Source: WLND01 sp040398845 (GTDB lineage Bacteria; Actinomycetota; Actinomycetes; S36-B12). Taken from it: a DNA stretch of 64,000 nt. Location: assembly GCA_040398845.1 (NCBI GenBank), contig JBBATH010000018.1, forward strand, positions 1 to 64,000, read 5' to 3'. The position numbers and the translations under genes were made by a program. The stretch's first letter is position 1. Every line of letters starts with the position of its first letter. Under the pieces are notes generated by a model, which was not told where the DNA came from, searched no databases, and worked only from the letters and a program-made list of their open reading frames with translations. Of this stretch, positions 52,081 to 61,872 are shown piece by piece.

Positions 52081-54636
52081 ATGACTGGCATCGAGAACCT
52101 AACCCGGGCAGAGGCGCAGGAGCGCGCATCCCTCATCGAGAGCCGCGCGTTCGACGTTCGACTCGACCTCACCACCGGAGCCGAGACGTTCGCGACGACG
52201 ACGACAGCGACCTTCGGCTGCCGGGCCCCGGGCTCGTCCACCTGGATCGACCTCATCGCACCGAGCGTCACCTCCGTCGTCCTCAACGGAACCTCCCTCG
52301 ACATCGCCGAATGCTTCGAGGGCGCCCGCATCGCGCTGCCGAACCTGCTCGCCGAGAACACCCTCGTGGTCGAGGCGATGGGCGCCTACATGAACACCGG
52401 CGAGGGCCTGCACCGCTTCGTCGACCCGGTCGATGACGAGGTCTACCTCTATACCCAGTTCGAGTCCGCGGATGCCCGGCGCATGTACGCCTGCTTCGAG
52501 CAGCCCGATCTCAAGGCCACCTTCGCACTGACGGTGACGGCCCCCGATCACTGGAAGGTCGTGAGCAACTCGCCGACACCAGTGCCAGCAGCCGTGTCCG
52601 AGGGAGTCGCCCGCTGGGAGTTCGCCCCGACCCCGCGAATGTCGACCTACATCACCGCCCTCGTCGCGGGGCCGTATCACGAGGTTCGCGACGAGTACGT
52701 GGGCCCGCACGGCACGTACCCGATGGGCGTCTTCTGCCGGGAGTCGCTTGCCCAGTACCTCGATGCGGACGACATCTTCGAGCTGACGAAGCAGGGATTC
52801 GCGTTCTTCGAGGAGCAGTTCAAGACCCCCTACGCCTTCGGCAAGTACGACCAGCTCTTCGTCCCCGAGTTCAATGCCGGCGCGATGGAGAATGCCGGCT
52901 GCGTGACCTTCCTCGAGGACATGGTGTTCCGCTCCCGGGTGACCGATGCCGCCTACGAGCAGCGCGCGAACACGATCCTCCACGAGCTCGCCCACATGTG
53001 GTTCGGCGACCTCGTCACGATGTCGTGGTGGGACGACCTGTGGCTCAACGAGTCATTCGCCGAGTGGGCGTCGCACTTCGCGAACGTCAACGCGACCCGC
53101 TACACCGATGCCTGGACCACCTTCTCCAACCAGCGCAAGGCCTGGGCCTACCGTCAGGACCAGTTGCCGTCGACCCACCCGATCGCCGCCGACATGGTCG
53201 ATCTCGACTCGGTGCGCGTCAACTTCGACGGGATCACCTACGCGAAGGGGGCATCGGCGCTTCGTCAGCTCGTCGCGTGGGTCGGTGAGCCCGAGTTCCT
53301 CGCGGGCGTCACGACCTACTTCGGCAAGCATGCGTGGGGCAACACCCAGCTCTCCGATCTCCTGTCCGAGCTCGAGGTCACCTCGGGCCGCGATCTGTCG
53401 AACTGGACGCAAGAGTGGCTTCGAACGAGCGGGGTGAACCTCATGCGCCCGGCGCTCACCGTTGATGGGGCGGGCAATTACGCCTCGTTCGCCATCCTTC
53501 AGGAGCCGCCGACCTCGCCCGCGGGCATCGAGCCGATCCTGCGCTCGCATCGCATGGCTATTGGCCTGTATGACCTCAACGATGGCGTTCTCACGAGGCG
53601 CGAGCGCATCGAGCTCGATGTCGTCGGTGCGCGTACCGAGGTGCCGCAGCTCATCGGCACCCGTCAGCCCGACCTCGTCCTCCTCAACGACGACGACCTC
53701 ACCTTCACGAAGATCCGCCTCGACGAGCGGTCATGGGCCACCGCCGTAGACCACCTCGGCCAGATCGACGACTCCCTCGCCCGAGCGCTCGTCTGGGGCG
53801 CGGCGTGGGACATGACGCGTGATGCCGAGGTCTCGACCGGCGACTACCTCTCCCTCGTGCTGAGCGGCGTCGGCGTCGAGTCCGACATCGGGGTCGTTCA
53901 GGTCATCCTGCGTCAGCTGAAGACCGCGATTGAGGTGTACGCCGCTCCTGCCAATCGAGCCGCCTACCTCGAGCGCCTTGCCTCAGGCATGCTCGCGCTG
54001 GCAACAGCCGCCGAGCCGGCAAGCGATCGGCAACTCGCGTTCACTCGAGCGTTCCTGGGATCCGCGGTGACGAAGGATCACCTCGCCATCCTGAAGGGCC
54101 TGCTTGACGGATCGGTCACGTGGGATGGCCTGGCGATCGACACCGACCTGCGCTGGTCCCTACTCCAGCGTCTGGTCTCGCAGGGCGAGGCCGACGAGTC
54201 GCTCATCGAGGCCGAGCTGGCCAGCGACGACACCGCGACCGGGCGCCGGCAGGCCGCAGTCGCGCGGGCAGCGCGCCCGACAGCCGTCGCAAAGGAACTG
54301 GCGTGGGCCGACATCATCGATCGCCATGACCTGCCGAACGCACTCATGAACGCGACGATCGGCGGCTTCGTCCAGCCCGATCAGGTTGATCTCCTGCGCC
54401 CGTATCGAGCCGCCTACTTCGAGGTGCTGCCCCGGGTCTGGCGCGACCGAACGATGGAGATGGCCCAGGACATCACGATGAGCCTCTACCCGGCTTACCT
54501 CGTCGACGAAGAAACGCTCAGCCAGACCGATGCCTTCCTTGCGGCACCTGATCTCGCATCTCCGCTGCGCAGGCTTCTGGGCGAGGGCAGGGACGGAGTC
54601 GTGAGGGCAATGCGCGCAAGGGCCAAGGACGCCTAA
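52081..54636 (+). CDS. pepN: aminopeptidase N (M1 family)
   Basis: An 851-residue M1 metallo-aminopeptidase. The substrate-binding GAMEN motif is in FNAGAMENAGCVTFLED, and the zinc site is HELAHMWFGDLVT with the third ligand Glu in LWLNESFAEW. The C-terminal ERAP1-like helical domain fills residues about 500-840. It cleaves N-terminal residues from peptides in the cytoplasm. Length is normal for actinobacterial PepN. Confidence 0.97.
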   Translation: MTGIENLTRAEAQERASLIESRAFDVRLDLTTGAETFATTTTATFGCRAPGSSTWIDLIAPSVTSVVLNGTSLDIAECFEGARIALPNLLAENTLVVEAMGAYMNTGEGLHRFVDPVDDEVYLYTQFESADARRMYACFEQPDLKATFALTVTAPDHWKVVSNSPTPVPAAVSEGVARWEFAPTPRMSTYITALVAGPYHEVRDEYVGPHGTYPMGVFCRESLAQYLDADDIFELTKQGFAFFEEQFKTPYAFGKYDQLFVPEFNAGAMENAGCVTFLEDMVFRSRVTDAAYEQRANTILHELAHMWFGDLVTMSWWDDLWLNESFAEWASHFANVNATRYTDAWTTFSNQRKAWAYRQDQLPSTHPIAADMVDLDSVRVNFDGITYAKGASALRQLVAWVGEPEFLAGVTTYFGKHAWGNTQLSDLLSELEVTSGRDLSNWTQEWLRTSGVNLMRPALTVDGAGNYASFAILQEPPTSPAGIEPILRSHRMAIGLYDLNDGVLTRRERIELDVVGARTEVPQLIGTRQPDLVLLNDDDLTFTKIRLDERSWATAVDHLGQIDDSLARALVWGAAWDMTRDAEVSTGDYLSLVLSGVGVESDIGVVQVILRQLKTAIEVYAAPANRAAYLERLASGMLALATAAEPASDRQLAFTRAFLGSAVTKDHLAILKGLLDGSVTWDGLAIDTDLRWSLLQRLVSQGEADESLIEAELASDDTATGRRQAAVARAARPTAVAKELAWADIIDRHDLPNALMNATIGGFVQPDQVDLLRPYRAAYFEVLPRVWRDRTMEMAQDITMSLYPAYLVDEETLSQTDAFLAAPDLASPLRRLLGEGRDGVVRAMRARAKDA

Positions 54637-54639
54637 ACG

Positions 54640-54718
54640 ACTCCTTCATCTGGCCCAGATTCTGGGCGAGATAAAGGAACCGGGGTCGAATTTCGCCTGA
54701 ATCGTTCATCCTGTCCAC
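54640..54718. repeat. left arm of an inverted repeat flanking the AbiEi-like gene
   Basis: The reverse complement reads ATGAACGATTCAGG, then 28 bases later CTCGCCCAGAATCTGGGC and CAGATG. The right arm at 55833-55915 reads ATGAACGAATCAGC and, at the same distance, CTCGCCCAGATTCTGGGC and AAGATG. Spacing is identical (the two ATGs are 60 bases apart in both). The core GCCCAGATTCTGGGC is itself a near-palindrome. Confidence 0.75.
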
Positions 54719-54808
54719 CTTGTGTGGACAAGCGCACCGCTCCGATTCTCGTCCACAGTCCGGACGCAACGGCTGGCAAGCGCCAGCAAATGCTTCAAGA
54801 GTCATCGC

Positions 54809-55816
54809 ATGCCTGCCACCTACCGAACAAGACCCGAATTACTCGCCCTACGCGACGACGTGCGCCTGCACTCCTCCAAGCAGGGCTACGTGTTCCGTCG
54901 AGACGATCTCGCTACATGGGGCTTCGACGCCACGGTCGTTCCGTCGATGGTCCGCAAGGGTTACTGGCGGAAGATCCGTTACGGCATCTATGCCGACTGG
55001 GCTGATCTCATCACGGCCCAGTCGGATGTGGCTCAGACGCACGCAATCGACTGCGCCGCAGCGATCAAGGCCCTCCGCCTCCCCTCCTATGTCTTCGGCC
55101 CCTCGGCAGCGCTCCTCCATCAGTTGCCGATCCAGCGGGGCCTCGTTCGCCAGCCCAGTCTCGTTCGTCATCCCTACCGCGACAACCGGGCGCTCAACCG
55201 TTCCGCAAAGCGGCCACCATCACTTTCGGACGTCTGCGTCGTGAGTCACTCACTCCCTCAATCACTGCTGACGACGTGGCAAGGAATCCCAATTGTCTTC
55301 AGACCGTTGGCCGCCGTGAGCGCCGCGTGCCACTCCGACCCCGACTGGGCGGTGGGCCTCCTGGACGCGGTTTTGTGGGACGAATCCGCCACGCGCGCGA
55401 GCCTTGGCGATTTGATCGCCGAGTGGCCCCTCCTCCGTGGCATCGGTACGGCGCGTCGGGCTGCCGAACTTGCTCGCCCCGGGGCCCAGACCATTCTCGA
55501 GACCCTGTCTCGCCTTCGCCTCGTCAGCGCTGGCCTCAATGAGCCTGAATTGCAGCGTGAGTTTCGCGATGCCGCTGGGCTGATCGGCTACGCAGACATG
55601 TTCTGGGAGTCGCTCGGCGTGATCGGAGAGGCGGACGGACGTCTGAAGTACGCCACCGCTAACGACATCTTCCGGGAGAAGCTCAGGGAGGACCGGCTGC
55701 GCGCCCTCGGCTACGTGGTGGTCCGCTGGACGTGGGACGAGATCATGTCGAATCCGAAGGCGGTCATGCGACGAATCCTTCAAGCGGCGCAGGTATCGCG
55801 CCGGCGTCAGCGCTGA
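54809..55816 (+). CDS. AbiEi-like type IV antitoxin family protein with endonuclease-like C-terminus
   Basis: 335 residues from ATG 54809 (MPATYRTRPELLALRDDVRL). The N-terminal winged-helix part (YVFRRDDLATWGFDATVVPS, MVRKGYWRKIRYGIYAD) fits AbiEi antitoxin domains. The C-terminal segment, LGVIGEADGRLKYATAND, LREDRLRALGYVVVRWTWDE, resembles the DUF559/Vsr-like nuclease fold common in such actinobacterial orphans. No AbiEii toxin gene is adjacent. The gene is alone between two arms of an inverted repeat, which suggests acquisition as a unit. Confidence 0.75.
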   Translation: MPATYRTRPELLALRDDVRLHSSKQGYVFRRDDLATWGFDATVVPSMVRKGYWRKIRYGIYADWADLITAQSDVAQTHAIDCAAAIKALRLPSYVFGPSAALLHQLPIQRGLVRQPSLVRHPYRDNRALNRSAKRPPSLSDVCVVSHSLPQSLLTTWQGIPIVFRPLAAVSAACHSDPDWAVGLLDAVLWDESATRASLGDLIAEWPLLRGIGTARRAAELARPGAQTILETLSRLRLVSAGLNEPELQREFRDAAGLIGYADMFWESLGVIGEADGRLKYATANDIFREKLREDRLRALGYVVVRWTWDEIMSNPKAVMRRILQAAQVSRRRQR

Positions 55817-55832
55817 TCAGCCGCGGTCAAGC

Positions 55833-55915
55833 GGATCAGATGAACGAATCAGCCCCGAAGTTCGCCCAGATTGTTTGTCTCGCCCAGATTCTGGGCAAGA
55901 TGGGGAGCGCGGGCT
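55833..55915. repeat. right arm of the inverted repeat flanking the AbiEi-like gene
   Basis: It matches the reverse complement of 54640-54718 in two blocks with the same spacing (see the left arm). It also contains a second CGCCCAGATT word at 55863-55872. The minus-strand reading of this arm supplies the last residues (LAQNLGETNNLGELRG) of the DUF5130 protein. Confidence 0.75.
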
Positions 55916-56262
55916 CGCTGGGCTAGGAGGTTTACCGCATCGCGTATTCCGCCGACGAGGTCGCCGGCCTCGAACGAGGACTTCATGGCGAGCACCGCGA
56001 GCTCGCACGACCGATCATCGAGAGCACGCACAGCATGGCTGCCGGTCACGATCTCGATGATCTTGGCAGCAGGATCGACCGCTACGAGCACGGCGGCCAG
56101 CGCGTCTGCCAATTCAGCATGCCTGGCCACCGCTGAATCGCGCCCGCTTGGGAGGTCGCCGACAAAGATACCGAAGGACAGGCCACTGATCTCGCGGCCA
56201 AGATCGATGACCCGTTGCAGGTCGCTGACCTGCCCCCTCGAGAATTCACGACCAGGTGCCAT
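55849..56262 (-). CDS. DUF5130 domain protein
   Basis: 137 residues from ATG 56262, preceded by GGGAGGTGGAG. The core FSRGQVSDLQRVIDLGREISGLSFGIFVGDL, SVLV-like AAVLVAVDPAAKIIEIVTG and LDDRSCELAVLAMKSSFEAGDLVGGI matches actinobacterial DUF5130 (a TPM-like fold). Conservation ends near NLLAQRA; the remaining 17 residues come from the right arm of the inverted repeat, so insertion has changed the C-terminus. DUF5130 is usually a pepN neighbour. Confidence 0.85.
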   Translation of the reverse strand: MAPGREFSRGQVSDLQRVIDLGREISGLSFGIFVGDLPSGRDSAVARHAELADALAAVLVAVDPAAKIIEIVTGSHAVRALDDRSCELAVLAMKSSFEAGDLVGGIRDAVNLLAQRARAPHLAQNLGETNNLGELRG

Positions 56263-56500
56263 GTGCTCCACCTCCCACTGCTGACGTTGACGATGCCCCG
56301 ATCTCGCGCGGGAGCCGCGACGGATCCGGGAGCGCACCAGATGTCTGGATGAATAGCCTGCCGCCGGATTCACCCGACTCAGACGACGCCGGGGCCCGCC
56401 CAGAACGCGTCCAAGATGCGGAGGAGACTAGGAGTGCGACGAACACGGCGAACGCCGCCGGGATGCCGATAAAGATGAGGAGAGCCTGGCCTGAAGTCAC
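56246..56500 (-). CDS. small membrane protein upstream of DUF5130
   Basis: 84 residues with one N-terminal membrane helix (MTSGQALLIFIGIPAAFAVFVALLV) and a disordered Ser/Pro/Gly-rich tail. It overlaps the DUF5130 start by 17 bases. Similar short helices starting LLIFIGIPAA occur beside DUF5130 in other actinobacteria; some are annotated as oxidase-associated subunits, but nothing here confirms that. Confidence 0.65.
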   Translation of the reverse strand: MTSGQALLIFIGIPAAFAVFVALLVSSASWTRSGRAPASSESGESGGRLFIQTSGALPDPSRLPREIGASSTSAVGGGAHGTWS

Positions 56501-56504
56501 GTCA

Positions 56505-58718
56505 TTACCCTAAGGGCTTGTCACGCCTCATCGTCGGCCGGACGGTCACGGCGAGATGCTCGACTCGCTCCGGCGCGGCGAGGAAATCGTCGAGCAGCAC
56601 CGGGCGACCATTCGAATCAGTCATCGGGACCCGCCAGTTCGGGTACTCCTGATCGGTGCCCGGCTGGTTCTGCGCCCGGCGATCACCGAATGCGTCCGAA
56701 AGTGAAATGCCCAGGAGACGAGCCGGTGATGCAGCAAGCGCACGGTGCAGGGCAACCACCATGTCCGCCAGTCCCTCGTCAGTCGCAAGGTCTGCCGATG
56801 GGTCAAGCCAACCCTCTGACACGAGCAGCGCAGCCCACTCCCGACGTTCCCTGGCAGCGTCTGCCCGCTCGACTTCGACCGGGCGAGCAAGGAGTCCGAG
56901 TTCGGCTCGGATGCGCACATGCTCATCTCGAAGATAACCCGCAGTTGGTGGAAGATCGTGGACGGTGACGCTCGCAAGCACCTCGCGACGCCATGCCGAC
57001 GGCGGCTTGACCGCGCCGGAATCCTGCTTCTCGAACCATAGGATGCTCGTGCCAAGAATTCCTCGGTCGCCGAGTGCCTCCTGAACCCAGGGCTCGACGG
57101 TTCCGAGGTCCTCTCCGACAATGACAGCCCCGGCCCGCTGAGCCTCAAGGCACAAGATGCCGAGCATGGCGTCGTGATCAAGCCTCACGAAGGTGCCCTG
57201 GGATGCCGGGAGGCCACGAGGCACCCACCACAGGCGGAAGAGTCCGAGGACGTGGTCAATCCGCATACCGCCGGCATTGCGGAGCACCGTTCGAAGCATG
57301 TCGCGGTACGGCAGGAACCCGGCCTCGGCAAGTGCATCCGGCCGCCACGGAGGCTGCGACCAGTCCTGCCCCATCTGGTTGTACATATCCGGAGGGGCCC
57401 CGACGCTCACACCGTGGGCAAGAACGTCCTGCAGGGCCCAGGCGTCGGCGCCAGCAGGGTGCACGCCGACCGCGAGATCGTGCATGATCCCGATTGCCAT
57501 CCCGGCCTCGCGCGCGGCCCGCTGGGCACGGCCGAGCTGAATTTGGAGCTGCCACTGCATCCAGCGGTGGAAGTCAACGGCGGCTGCGTGCGTCGCACGA
57601 AAGGCGTCGACGGCCGGGCTTCGCGGGTGGTCGAGTTCCGCGGGCCATGCGGCCGGGTCATCGCCGAACTTGTCGCTCATCACGCACCAGGTGGCGAAGT
57701 CCACGAGCCCGATGCCCTCGCGCAGGCAATAGTCGCGAAACTGCTCCGCGCGATCAGGTGACAGTGGCAGGGCCGCGATGCTCTCAAGTACTGACCGCTT
57801 TGCCTCCCAGCAGGTGTCGCGATCGAGAAGGGCATCGGTGAGGTTCATTCGCTGCAGGATCGACGCCAATTCCTCCGCGCGTTCGCGAGTCACCGGCGGA
57901 AGGGACACGAACTCCGGGATGTCCTCAATGCGCAGGTAGAGCGGATTGGCGAACCGTCGAGTGACCGGCAGATACGGCGACGGCGCCATGGGTGCACTCG
58001 GCGACGCAGCGTGCAGGGGGTTGATGAGGAAGAAGCCGGCACCGAGCCGGCGGCCGCTCCACGAGGCGAGGTCCGCACAGTCTCGAAGGTCACCGATCCC
58101 CCACGACCGCCGCGAACGGGTCGCGTAGATCTGCGCCATAAAGCCCCACTGACGTTCGCCGATGATGCCCTCAGGATCGAGGCGACTTGGAGTCATGACG
58201 AGGGTCGACGAAACTTGCCACTCGGCGGTTTGGGCAATAACCGTATGCCAGCCGAGTCCAAGGTCACCCGGCACCGTGAAACTCGCCTCACCGATGAGGA
58301 CGCCATCGACGAGCACCGGGTCGACCCAATAATCCATCTGATTCAGCTGGCGGCGTGAACCGTCCTCCAGTTCGACGCGCACGACGACCTTCGTCCCGTG
58401 CGGCACATGAACAGGTAGTCGGCGATCCTGCCCCTGACGGCCGATGAATGTCGGTGGAAGCGTCCGCCGCCAATCGCGGAGCCGTATCTGCTCGAGGGCG
58501 GCTGCGATATGTGGCTCGGTCTCGCTCTCAACTCCGAGCGCCCTGAGTACCGCTCGCACTGTCCGCGCGCTCACTCGCTCTAGGCGGCCAGACTGATCCC
58601 AGTAGTCGGTCGCAACTCCGTGGGCCTGCGCCAACTGCGCCAACGACTCGCCCACCTCGATGAACGGCTCGATGAACGGCTCGGCGCCGACGCTCGTCTC
58701 GCCGTCCAACTCACTCAC
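56505..58718 (-). CDS. malQ: 4-alpha-glucanotransferase (amylomaltase, GH77)
   Basis: A 737-residue GH77 enzyme that transfers alpha-1,4-glucan segments. The N-terminal 170 residues form the extra beta-domain usual in actinobacterial MalQ. The catalytic nucleophile is in GGMRIDHVLGLFRLWWVP, the acid/base in GAVIVGEDLGTVEPWV, and the substrate-binding NPLHAASPSAPMAPSPYLP is present. A short duplication gives EPFIEPFIE near the start. It is divergent from the prolyl oligopeptidase gene. Confidence 0.95.
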   Translation of the reverse strand: MSELDGETSVGAEPFIEPFIEVGESLAQLAQAHGVATDYWDQSGRLERVSARTVRAVLRALGVESETEPHIAAALEQIRLRDWRRTLPPTFIGRQGQDRRLPVHVPHGTKVVVRVELEDGSRRQLNQMDYWVDPVLVDGVLIGEASFTVPGDLGLGWHTVIAQTAEWQVSSTLVMTPSRLDPEGIIGERQWGFMAQIYATRSRRSWGIGDLRDCADLASWSGRRLGAGFFLINPLHAASPSAPMAPSPYLPVTRRFANPLYLRIEDIPEFVSLPPVTRERAEELASILQRMNLTDALLDRDTCWEAKRSVLESIAALPLSPDRAEQFRDYCLREGIGLVDFATWCVMSDKFGDDPAAWPAELDHPRSPAVDAFRATHAAAVDFHRWMQWQLQIQLGRAQRAAREAGMAIGIMHDLAVGVHPAGADAWALQDVLAHGVSVGAPPDMYNQMGQDWSQPPWRPDALAEAGFLPYRDMLRTVLRNAGGMRIDHVLGLFRLWWVPRGLPASQGTFVRLDHDAMLGILCLEAQRAGAVIVGEDLGTVEPWVQEALGDRGILGTSILWFEKQDSGAVKPPSAWRREVLASVTVHDLPPTAGYLRDEHVRIRAELGLLARPVEVERADAARERREWAALLVSEGWLDPSADLATDEGLADMVVALHRALAASPARLLGISLSDAFGDRRAQNQPGTDQEYPNWRVPMTDSNGRPVLLDDFLAAPERVEHLAVTVRPTMRRDKPLG

Positions 58719-58788
58719 CGTGCCTCCGGGAATCGCTGGTCCGCACGTGCGCGACGTGCCTCCACGACACTCACCTTATGGTGGGGGG

Positions 58789-60903
58789 GTGACTGAACAC
58801 GATTCCCCTATGACGCCCGAAGCTGCTCCCCGCCCCAGTTATCCCGATGCGCACCGCGCCGATCACGTCGATGTGCTTCACGGCACCAACGTGCCGGACC
58901 CGTATCGCTGGCTTGAGGACGCGACCGACGTGCGAACCACTGAGTGGGCGACGTCGCAGCGGCAACTGACCCAGGCTGAGCGCGCGTCCTGGACCACCCG
59001 CGACGCATTTGCTGAGCAGGTCGAGCGCCTGCTCGGGGCCGGTACCGTCTCGCCCCCCTACTGGCGGGGCCAGCGCCGTTTCATCACCCGCCGCGAGCCC
59101 GGCCAGCAGTTCTCCGTCCTCTACGTCGTCGAAGCCGATGGCATCGAGCGCGTCCTCATCGACCCGATGGTCCTCGATCCGACGGGCCTCACCACCCTCG
59201 ACAGCTGGCAGCCCTCGAAGGAGGGCGACCGCCTCGCCTACCAACTGTCGGTCGGCGGGACCGAGGAGTCCGAGGTGTATGTGATGGACGTCGAGTCGGG
59301 TGAGGTGCTCGACGGACCGATCGACCGGTGCCGCTTCTCGCCCATCGCCTGGCTCGTCGGCGGTGAGGCGTTCTACTACGTCAGGCGTATCGCTCCGGAG
59401 TTGCTCCCGGAGGCGGAGCGCAACTTCCATCGCCGCGTGTACCTGCACGTCGTCGGCACCCCGGCAGACGAGGATGACGAGGTATTCGGCGCTGGCATGA
59501 CGATGACGAACTACTACGGGGTATCGGTCAGCAAGGATGGCCGCTGGCTGCAGGTCTCGAGCTCGGAGGGGACCGAGCCCCGCAATGACCTGTGGGTCGC
59601 CGATCTCGAGGAGGGCGACCCTCGCTCACCCGGTTTCGTGGTCGTCCAAGGCGATGTCGACGCGCAGACATCGCTGTCGTTCGCCCGCGATGGCCGCGTC
59701 TTTGTCAGCACTGATCGCGACGCGCCGATGGGTCGAATCGCCGTCACCCGGCCCGGCGAGTGGGGCGCAGAGCACTGGGTCGATCTCATCCCCGAGGATC
59801 CAGACTCAGTATTGGACGACGCCGCGGTACTCGACGCCGACGAGCTCGAGGACGATCTGCTGCTCGTCGTTCGGACGAGGCACGGGGTGAGCGAACTGTC
59901 GGTGCACCGCTCAGATGACGGTGCATTCGTGCGGTCGGTCGAGTTGCCTGGAGTTGGCACGCTCGCTGGCCCAGTCGAGCACCCGGAGGGTGGCCCGCTC
60001 GCCTGGTTCGTCTACACCGACCACACCACCGTTCCGCAGATCTACCAGTTCGATGCCCGCACAGGGGCCTTCGAGCATTTTGCGAGCCCGCCGGGAACTG
60101 TCGACGTCCCAAGGGTTTATTCACGAGTGGTGACGTATCCGAGCAAGGACGGCACCATCGTCCGGATGTTCATCGTGTCACCGGATGAGGGCCCGACTGC
60201 TCCCCGCCCGACAGTGCTCTACGGATATGGCGGCTTCGGCATTCCTATGTCACCCGGCTACTCCGCGGCCATTCTCGCCTGGGTGGCGGCGGGCGGCGTG
60301 TGGGCAATCGCGAACCTCCGCGGCGGCGGTGAGGAGGGTGAGGAGTGGCACCGCGACGGCATGCTCGGCAAGAAGCAGAACGTCTTCGATGACTTCCACG
60401 CGGCGGCCGAATATCTCATAGGTGAAGGCTGGACGACTCCAAGTCAGCTCGGCATTTACGGCGGGTCGAACGGAGGCCTGCTCGTCGGGGCCGCGATGAC
60501 CCAACGCCCTGAGCTCTTCAACGCCGTCATGTGTGTCGCCCCACTCCTCGACATGATCCGCTACACGACCTCCGAACTCGGGCCAACCTGGACCGTCGAG
60601 TACGGCGATCCGGAGGTCGCCGAGGAGTTCGGCTGGCTCATCGACTACTCGCCGTATCACCGGGTGGCCAAGGGGACCGACTACCCCGCGACGATGATCG
60701 CCGTGTTCGATAACGACACCCGCACCGATCCGATGCACGGTCGCAAAATGTGCGCCGCACTCCAGCAGGCCACGAGCGGCACTCGGCCCATTCTCATTCG
60801 GGCCGAGGGCGATGTTGGTCACGGCGCACGGTCGATGTCGAAATCAGTTGAGGAGGCGGCCGACACACTCGCCTTCCTCGCTCGCTGGACGGGTCTGGAG
60901 TAG
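58789..60903 (+). CDS. S9 family prolyl oligopeptidase-like peptidase
   Basis: About 704 residues from GTG 58789 (ATG 58810 is an alternative; the frame opens at 58660). YPDAHRADHVDVLHGTNVPD PYRWLED starts the propeller domain. The catalytic serine is in YGGSNGGLLVGA, the aspartate in VFDNDTRTDPMHG and the histidine in GDVGHGARSM. It cleaves short peptides, typically after proline. A run of seven G (58783-58789) abuts the start codon. It is followed 3 bases later by the MscS gene. Confidence 0.93.
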   Translation: MTEHDSPMTPEAAPRPSYPDAHRADHVDVLHGTNVPDPYRWLEDATDVRTTEWATSQRQLTQAERASWTTRDAFAEQVERLLGAGTVSPPYWRGQRRFITRREPGQQFSVLYVVEADGIERVLIDPMVLDPTGLTTLDSWQPSKEGDRLAYQLSVGGTEESEVYVMDVESGEVLDGPIDRCRFSPIAWLVGGEAFYYVRRIAPELLPEAERNFHRRVYLHVVGTPADEDDEVFGAGMTMTNYYGVSVSKDGRWLQVSSSEGTEPRNDLWVADLEEGDPRSPGFVVVQGDVDAQTSLSFARDGRVFVSTDRDAPMGRIAVTRPGEWGAEHWVDLIPEDPDSVLDDAAVLDADELEDDLLLVVRTRHGVSELSVHRSDDGAFVRSVELPGVGTLAGPVEHPEGGPLAWFVYTDHTTVPQIYQFDARTGAFEHFASPPGTVDVPRVYSRVVTYPSKDGTIVRMFIVSPDEGPTAPRPTVLYGYGGFGIPMSPGYSAAILAWVAAGGVWAIANLRGGGEEGEEWHRDGMLGKKQNVFDDFHAAAEYLIGEGWTTPSQLGIYGGSNGGLLVGAAMTQRPELFNAVMCVAPLLDMIRYTTSELGPTWTVEYGDPEVAEEFGWLIDYSPYHRVAKGTDYPATMIAVFDNDTRTDPMHGRKMCAALQQATSGTRPILIRAEGDVGHGARSMSKSVEEAADTLAFLARWTGLE

Positions 60904-60906
60904 GAC

Positions 60907-61872
60907 GTGACGGGGATGCTGGCGATCGTCGCGACCCTGCCCGTCGCTGCCGCGAAGGACGACGACTGGTGGGTGACGCTCTGGGACTGGCTCATCGGCA
61001 CCCCACTGGAAATCATCGCGACGATCATCATCGCCCTCATCCTCCAAAAGGCGCTCGGCTGGATCATCAGAAGAGTGGTCCTGCGCACCTCTGAACGAGC
61101 ACGTCGCGAGCGGCTCGAGCAGACCCGTAAAGTCACCCGCACCGCTGAACTCTCCGTCATCCTCCTCACCCAGCGCACCGAACAACGGGCCGCCGCAATC
61201 GGCTCCCTCCTCAGCAGCATCATCGCGATCACCGTCTGGGGTGTCGCAATCATCGTCATCCTCGAGGCCCTGAATGTTGACATCGCCCCGCTTCTCGCGA
61301 GTGCGGGCGTCATCGGGGTGATCCTCGGCTTCGGGGCCCAGACACTCATCAAGGACTACCTCTCGGGCATCTTCATCATCCTCGAGGACCAGTTCGGCGT
61401 AGGCGACATCGTCGATGTCGGGCCTGTTGTCGGAACCGTGGAAGAGGTGTCCCTGCGGTACACGCGGCTCCGCGACATGTCGGGCGTCGTCTGGTACGTC
61501 CGCAACGGCGAGATCCTGCGCGTCGCGAACAGGTCCCAGGGCTGGACCCTTGCCATCGTTGATATCCCGGTGGATTACGACTCCGATCTCGACCGGGTTC
61601 GCGATCTCATCGAGAAGGTCGCGATCGACATGGATGAGGATCCGACTTATGACGACATGCTCCTCGGCCAGCCGCAATTCGCCGGCGTCGAGTCGATGAG
61701 TGGCAATGCTGTCGTCGTGCGCGTGACCGCAAAGGCAGTGCCTGAGATGCAGGTCCAACTCGTGCGCTCGATCCGCGAGCGCATCAAGCTCTCATTCGAC
61801 CGAGCCGGCATCATCGTCCCGGTGCTGCCACCCCAGCAAATGCCACCGATGTCCGAACCCCGGCGCCAGTAA
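60907..61872 (+). CDS. mechanosensitive ion channel family protein (MscS-like)
   Basis: 321 residues, GTG start 3 bases after the peptidase stop. Three membrane segments precede the MscS domain: LEIIATIIIALILQKALGW, AIGSLLSSIIAITVWGVAIIV and IAPLLASAGVIGVILGFGAQ, the last being the pore helix. The beta domain has DQFGVGDIVDVGPVVGTVEEV and LRYTRLRDMSGVVWYVRNGE. It releases solutes on osmotic downshock. The C-terminus is short and Pro-rich. Confidence 0.93.
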   Translation: MTGMLAIVATLPVAAAKDDDWWVTLWDWLIGTPLEIIATIIIALILQKALGWIIRRVVLRTSERARRERLEQTRKVTRTAELSVILLTQRTEQRAAAIGSLLSSIIAITVWGVAIIVILEALNVDIAPLLASAGVIGVILGFGAQTLIKDYLSGIFIILEDQFGVGDIVDVGPVVGTVEEVSLRYTRLRDMSGVVWYVRNGEILRVANRSQGWTLAIVDIPVDYDSDLDRVRDLIEKVAIDMDEDPTYDDMLLGQPQFAGVESMSGNAVVVRVTAKAVPEMQVQLVRSIRERIKLSFDRAGIIVPVLPPQQMPPMSEPRRQ

